A stretch of DNA of 64,000 bases, taken from Kribbella amoyensis. GTDB taxonomy: Bacteria > Actinomycetota > Actinomycetes > Propionibacteriales > Kribbellaceae. The notes under the pieces are model-generated. The model saw nothing but the letters and a program-made list of their open reading frames with translations, made no database searches and had not been told where the DNA came from. The stretch covers positions 4,898,001-4,962,000 of the forward strand of contig NZ_VIVK01000001.1 of NCBI RefSeq assembly GCF_007828865.1, written 5' to 3'. Positions 62,357-64,000 of this stretch are shown one piece after another. How positions within the stretch are numbered: position 1 is the first letter of the stretch; every line of letters starts with the position of its first letter. The translations under genes and the position numbers were made by a program.

Positions 62357-63315
62357 CGGTACACCCCTTCCTCGCCGAGCCGGTGCGCGATCCGGTTGGC
62401 GACGATCACGAGGGCGAGGCCGATCAGGCCCTTGATCACGCCGGCCAGGGCCGCGCCGCCCCAGTTCCCGCCGATCACGCCGTGGTAGTAGGTGAAGGTG
62501 TCGAGAACCTCGGCCACCCGCGGCGAGAAGCTGTCCCGCTGCAGCAGCACCTGCTCGAAGCCGACGTTGAGGATGTCGCCGAGCCGCAGGATCAGCAGCA
62601 GGATCAGGATCGGCCGCAACGCGGGCAGCGTCACGTGCCACAGCCGGCGGGCGGCCGACGCGCCGTCCATCGCGGCCGCCTCGTACAGCTGGTCGTCGAC
62701 GTTGTGCAGGGCGGCGAGCACGATGATCGTGCCCCAGCCGCAGTCCTTCCAGATCAGCTCGGCCACCATCAACGGCCGGAACAGCGCGGGATCGCTGAAG
62801 ATGCTGACCGTGTGCAGGCCGTTGTCGGCGAGCACGCCGTTCAGCAGCCCGGCGCCGCCGAGCACCTGCTGGAACATCGCGACCACGATCACCCAGGACA
62901 CGAAGTGCGGCAGGTAGACGATGCTCTGCACGGACTTGCGGATCCAGTCCCGGGTGATGCTGTGCAGCAACAACGCCAGCGCGACCGGCAACGGGAAGAA
63001 GAAGATCAACTGGAGCAGGGCGAGTGCGACGGTGTTGACCAGCGCCTGCCAGAAACTCGGATCGGCGAAGAGCTCGACCGCGTTGTCCAGGCCGACCCAG
63101 CGGCTGCCGGAGAAGCCGAGGAACGGCACGTAGTCGAGGAAGATCACCACGTTGCCCAGCAGGGCGGCGCCTTCGAACAGCAGGAAGAAGACGAGGCCGG
63201 GAAGCATCATCAGCAGCAACGTGCGGTCCCGGACGAGGCGGGTGAGGCGGCCTCGTCCGGTGGTGGTGCGAGGCCGGGTCGACGCGTCGACGTCGACTGG
63301 CGCGGTAACAGCCAT
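62353..63315 (-). CDS. Sugar ABC transporter permease (LplB-like)
   Basis: This is a permease of about 320 residues with six spans and the EAA loop EAAAMDGASAARRLWHVTLP, matching the LplB/YteP type. The start is uncertain. ATG at 63315 and ATG at 63330 both fit, and neither has a good Shine-Dalgarno. An in-frame ATG at 63372 is excluded, because it lies inside the operator and upstream of the probable transcription start. It is the first gene of the operon permease-permease-binding protein-lyase. Confidence 0.92.
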   Translation of the reverse strand: MAVTAPVDVDASTRPRTTTGRGRLTRLVRDRTLLLMMLPGLVFFLLFEGAALLGNVVIFLDYVPFLGFSGSRWVGLDNAVELFADPSFWQALVNTVALALLQLIFFFPLPVALALLLHSITRDWIRKSVQSIVYLPHFVSWVIVVAMFQQVLGGAGLLNGVLADNGLHTVSIFSDPALFRPLMVAELIWKDCGWGTIIVLAALHNVDDQLYEAAAMDGASAARRLWHVTLPALRPILILLLILRLGDILNVGFEQVLLQRDSFSPRVAEVLDTFTYYHGVIGGNWGGAALAGVIKGLIGLALVIVANRIAHRLGEEGVYR

Positions 63316-63355
63316 GTGTCTGCTCGGCATCCTGACGGAGGGGTGGGTGGCAGCG

Positions 63356-63385
63356 AGTAAAGCGTTTTCCATCTTTTGCTGTCAA
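63356..63385 (-). promoter_or_regulatory. Promoter and LacI-type operator of the lyase/transport operon
   Basis: On the minus strand, TTGACA (63385-63380) and TTTACT (63361-63356) are 18 bp apart, a good housekeeping promoter. The LacI-family-like operator GTAAAGCGTTTTC (plus strand, 63357-63369) overlaps its -10. A bound LacI protein would therefore block transcription. A related site lies at 63438-63450. Confidence 0.65.
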
Positions 63386-63437
63386 GAGTCCACCGCGTGC
63401 TCCCCGAGTGCGTTACTGTTGGGCAGGTCAGAGAAGC

Positions 63438-63450
63438 GCAACCGTTTTAC
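63438..63450 (+). promoter_or_regulatory. Second LacI-type operator near the lacI gene
   Basis: GCAACCGTTTTAC is, on the complementary strand, GTAAAACGGTTGC. It agrees with the operator at 63357-63369 at 10 of 13 positions and keeps the central CG. It lies 37 bp before the lacI ATG, where autoregulation would be expected. The centres of the two sites are 81 bp apart, close to eight helical turns, so looping is possible. Confidence 0.55.
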
Positions 63451-63486
63451 TTCGGTCACCAGGACCGGGGACGAGGGAGTGTGGTG

Positions 63487-64000
63487 ATGGCCCAGGGCCG
63501 AGCGAGTATCCGCGACGTCGCCGAACGGGCAGGCGTGTCGGTCTCGACCGTGTCGCGCATCCTGAACGGCAGCTATTCACCCGCGCCGAAGACCCGGGAC
63601 CGGGTGATGCGCGCGGTCCAGGAGCTGTCGTACGTCGCGAATCCGCACGCCCGGGCGTTGATCCGGCAGGAGTCGACCACGGTCGCGATGGTGCTCCGGA
63701 TGCTCGACGACGGCTTCCTGCTCAAGGTGGTCCAGTCGATCGCGGCCGAGCTCGCCGCGGCCGGCCGGCTCTGCCTGATCGGTACCACCGGGGTCGACGC
63801 CGAGCGCGAGCTGGAGGTGCTGGAACAGATGCGCGGCCAGGGCGTGCAGTCGATCATCCTGATCGGCGCCGTGGTCGAGACCGAGGAGTACCGGGACTTC
63901 CTCGGCCGGTTCGCCGCCTCGCTCTCGGGCAGTGGCACCCGGCTCGTGTTGTGCGCCCGCCCGCCGATCGACGAGGCCCCGGGGACGTCCGTGGTCGAGT
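63487..64000 (+). CDS. LacI-family regulator (C-terminus off the window)
   Basis: 171 residues are visible. The N-terminal LacI helix-turn-helix with hinge helix is clear: SIRDVAERAGVSVSTVSRIL, then KTRDRVMRAVQELSYVANPH and ARALIRQ. The periplasmic-binding-protein-like sensor domain follows (TVAMVLRMLDDGFLLKVVQS, IILIGAVVETEEYRDFLG). ATG at 63487 is preceded by two in-frame GTG codons at 63481 and 63484, with GAGGGAG just upstream. It is divergent from the transport/lyase operon and very likely its sugar-responsive repressor. Confidence 0.93.
   Translation, partial: MAQGRASIRDVAERAGVSVSTVSRILNGSYSPAPKTRDRVMRAVQELSYVANPHARALIRQESTTVAMVLRMLDDGFLLKVVQSIAAELAAAGRLCLIGTTGVDAERELEVLEQMRGQGVQSIILIGAVVETEEYRDFLGRFAASLSGSGTRLVLCARPPIDEAPGTSVVE

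Noticed and set aside
59447..62488. A 1013-codon plus-strand open frame across the lyase, binding protein and permease genes
   Set aside because: It crosses several real genes on the other strand and has no family similarity, signal or ribosome binding site.
63331..63372. ATG at 63372 as start of the first permease
   Set aside because: It lies within the LacI operator and upstream of the predicted transcription start, and adds residues without membrane or signal character.

Overview
The window is 64 kb of a high-GC actinobacterial chromosome. Third codon positions are strongly G/C, GTG starts are common, and many genes overlap as ATGA or GTGA. The dcw cluster order, an IleRS of the long 'type 2' class behind a T-box, a translation-coupled wall operon and sugar-uptake genes without their own ATPase all fit a Propionibacteriales-type soil actinomycete. 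Kribbella or a relative is my guess; no marker here proves it. I saw no rRNA, tRNA, CRISPR array, transposase or phage gene.

Layout. (1) 1-4473, minus: MoxR ATPase, DUF58 protein and a membrane transglutaminase cut by the left edge. (2) 4650-21240, plus: the division and cell wall cluster mraZ-rsmH-ftsL-ftsI-murE-murF-mraY-murD-ftsW-murG-murC-ftsQ-ftsZ, starting at a promoter overlaid by four MraZ boxes. (3) 21241-23168: an accessory islet (terminator, inverted-repeat element, ArsR-type regulator, S41 peptidase) that separates ftsZ from the rest of the cluster. (4) 23169-26606, plus: pgeF-yggS-sepF-yggT-divIVA. (5) 26816-30180, minus: ileS under a translational T-box. (6) 30573-33491, plus: TraR/DksA protein, lspA, an RluA/RluD pseudouridine synthase and an S51 peptidase. 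(7) 33496-34620, minus: MarR regulator and DJ-1/PfpI protein behind a perfect 16-bp palindrome. (8) 34765-40874, plus: dnaE and two membrane proteins. (9) 40867-47377: mixed accessory genes (hydrolase, MFS transporter, XRE regulator, two VOC proteins, recQ, AraC regulator). (10) 47530-49380: ilvD. (11) 49441-50715, minus: MazF-like toxin with ribbon-helix-helix antitoxin, and a Lon-N-domain protein. (12) 50843-54546, plus: hisD-hisC-hisB-hisH, not followed by hisA or hisF. (13) 54636-56054: a Tat-exported PhoX-type phosphatase behind a PHO-box-like repeat. (14) 56359-64000: a polysaccharide-utilisation locus with LacI regulator, two permeases, a solute-binding lipoprotein broken by one amber codon, and a large secreted heparinase-type lyase.

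How the parts work together. Region 2 makes lipid II (MurC-F, MraY, MurG) and builds the septum (FtsZ, FtsQ, FtsL, FtsI, FtsW). Region 4 adds the FtsZ anchor SepF and the polar scaffold DivIVA. Region 14 looks like a self-contained catabolic unit: LacI can bind matching operators in its own promoter region and over the permease promoter, the lyase cuts an acidic polysaccharide outside the cell, and the transporter would import the products if its binding protein is functional.

The most unusual signals are a second, inverted array of MraZ-like boxes between mraZ and rsmH, the amber-interrupted binding protein, a two-copy dispersed inverted-repeat element placed just behind terminators, and the ArsR/S41 islet with a compact double-palindrome operator.
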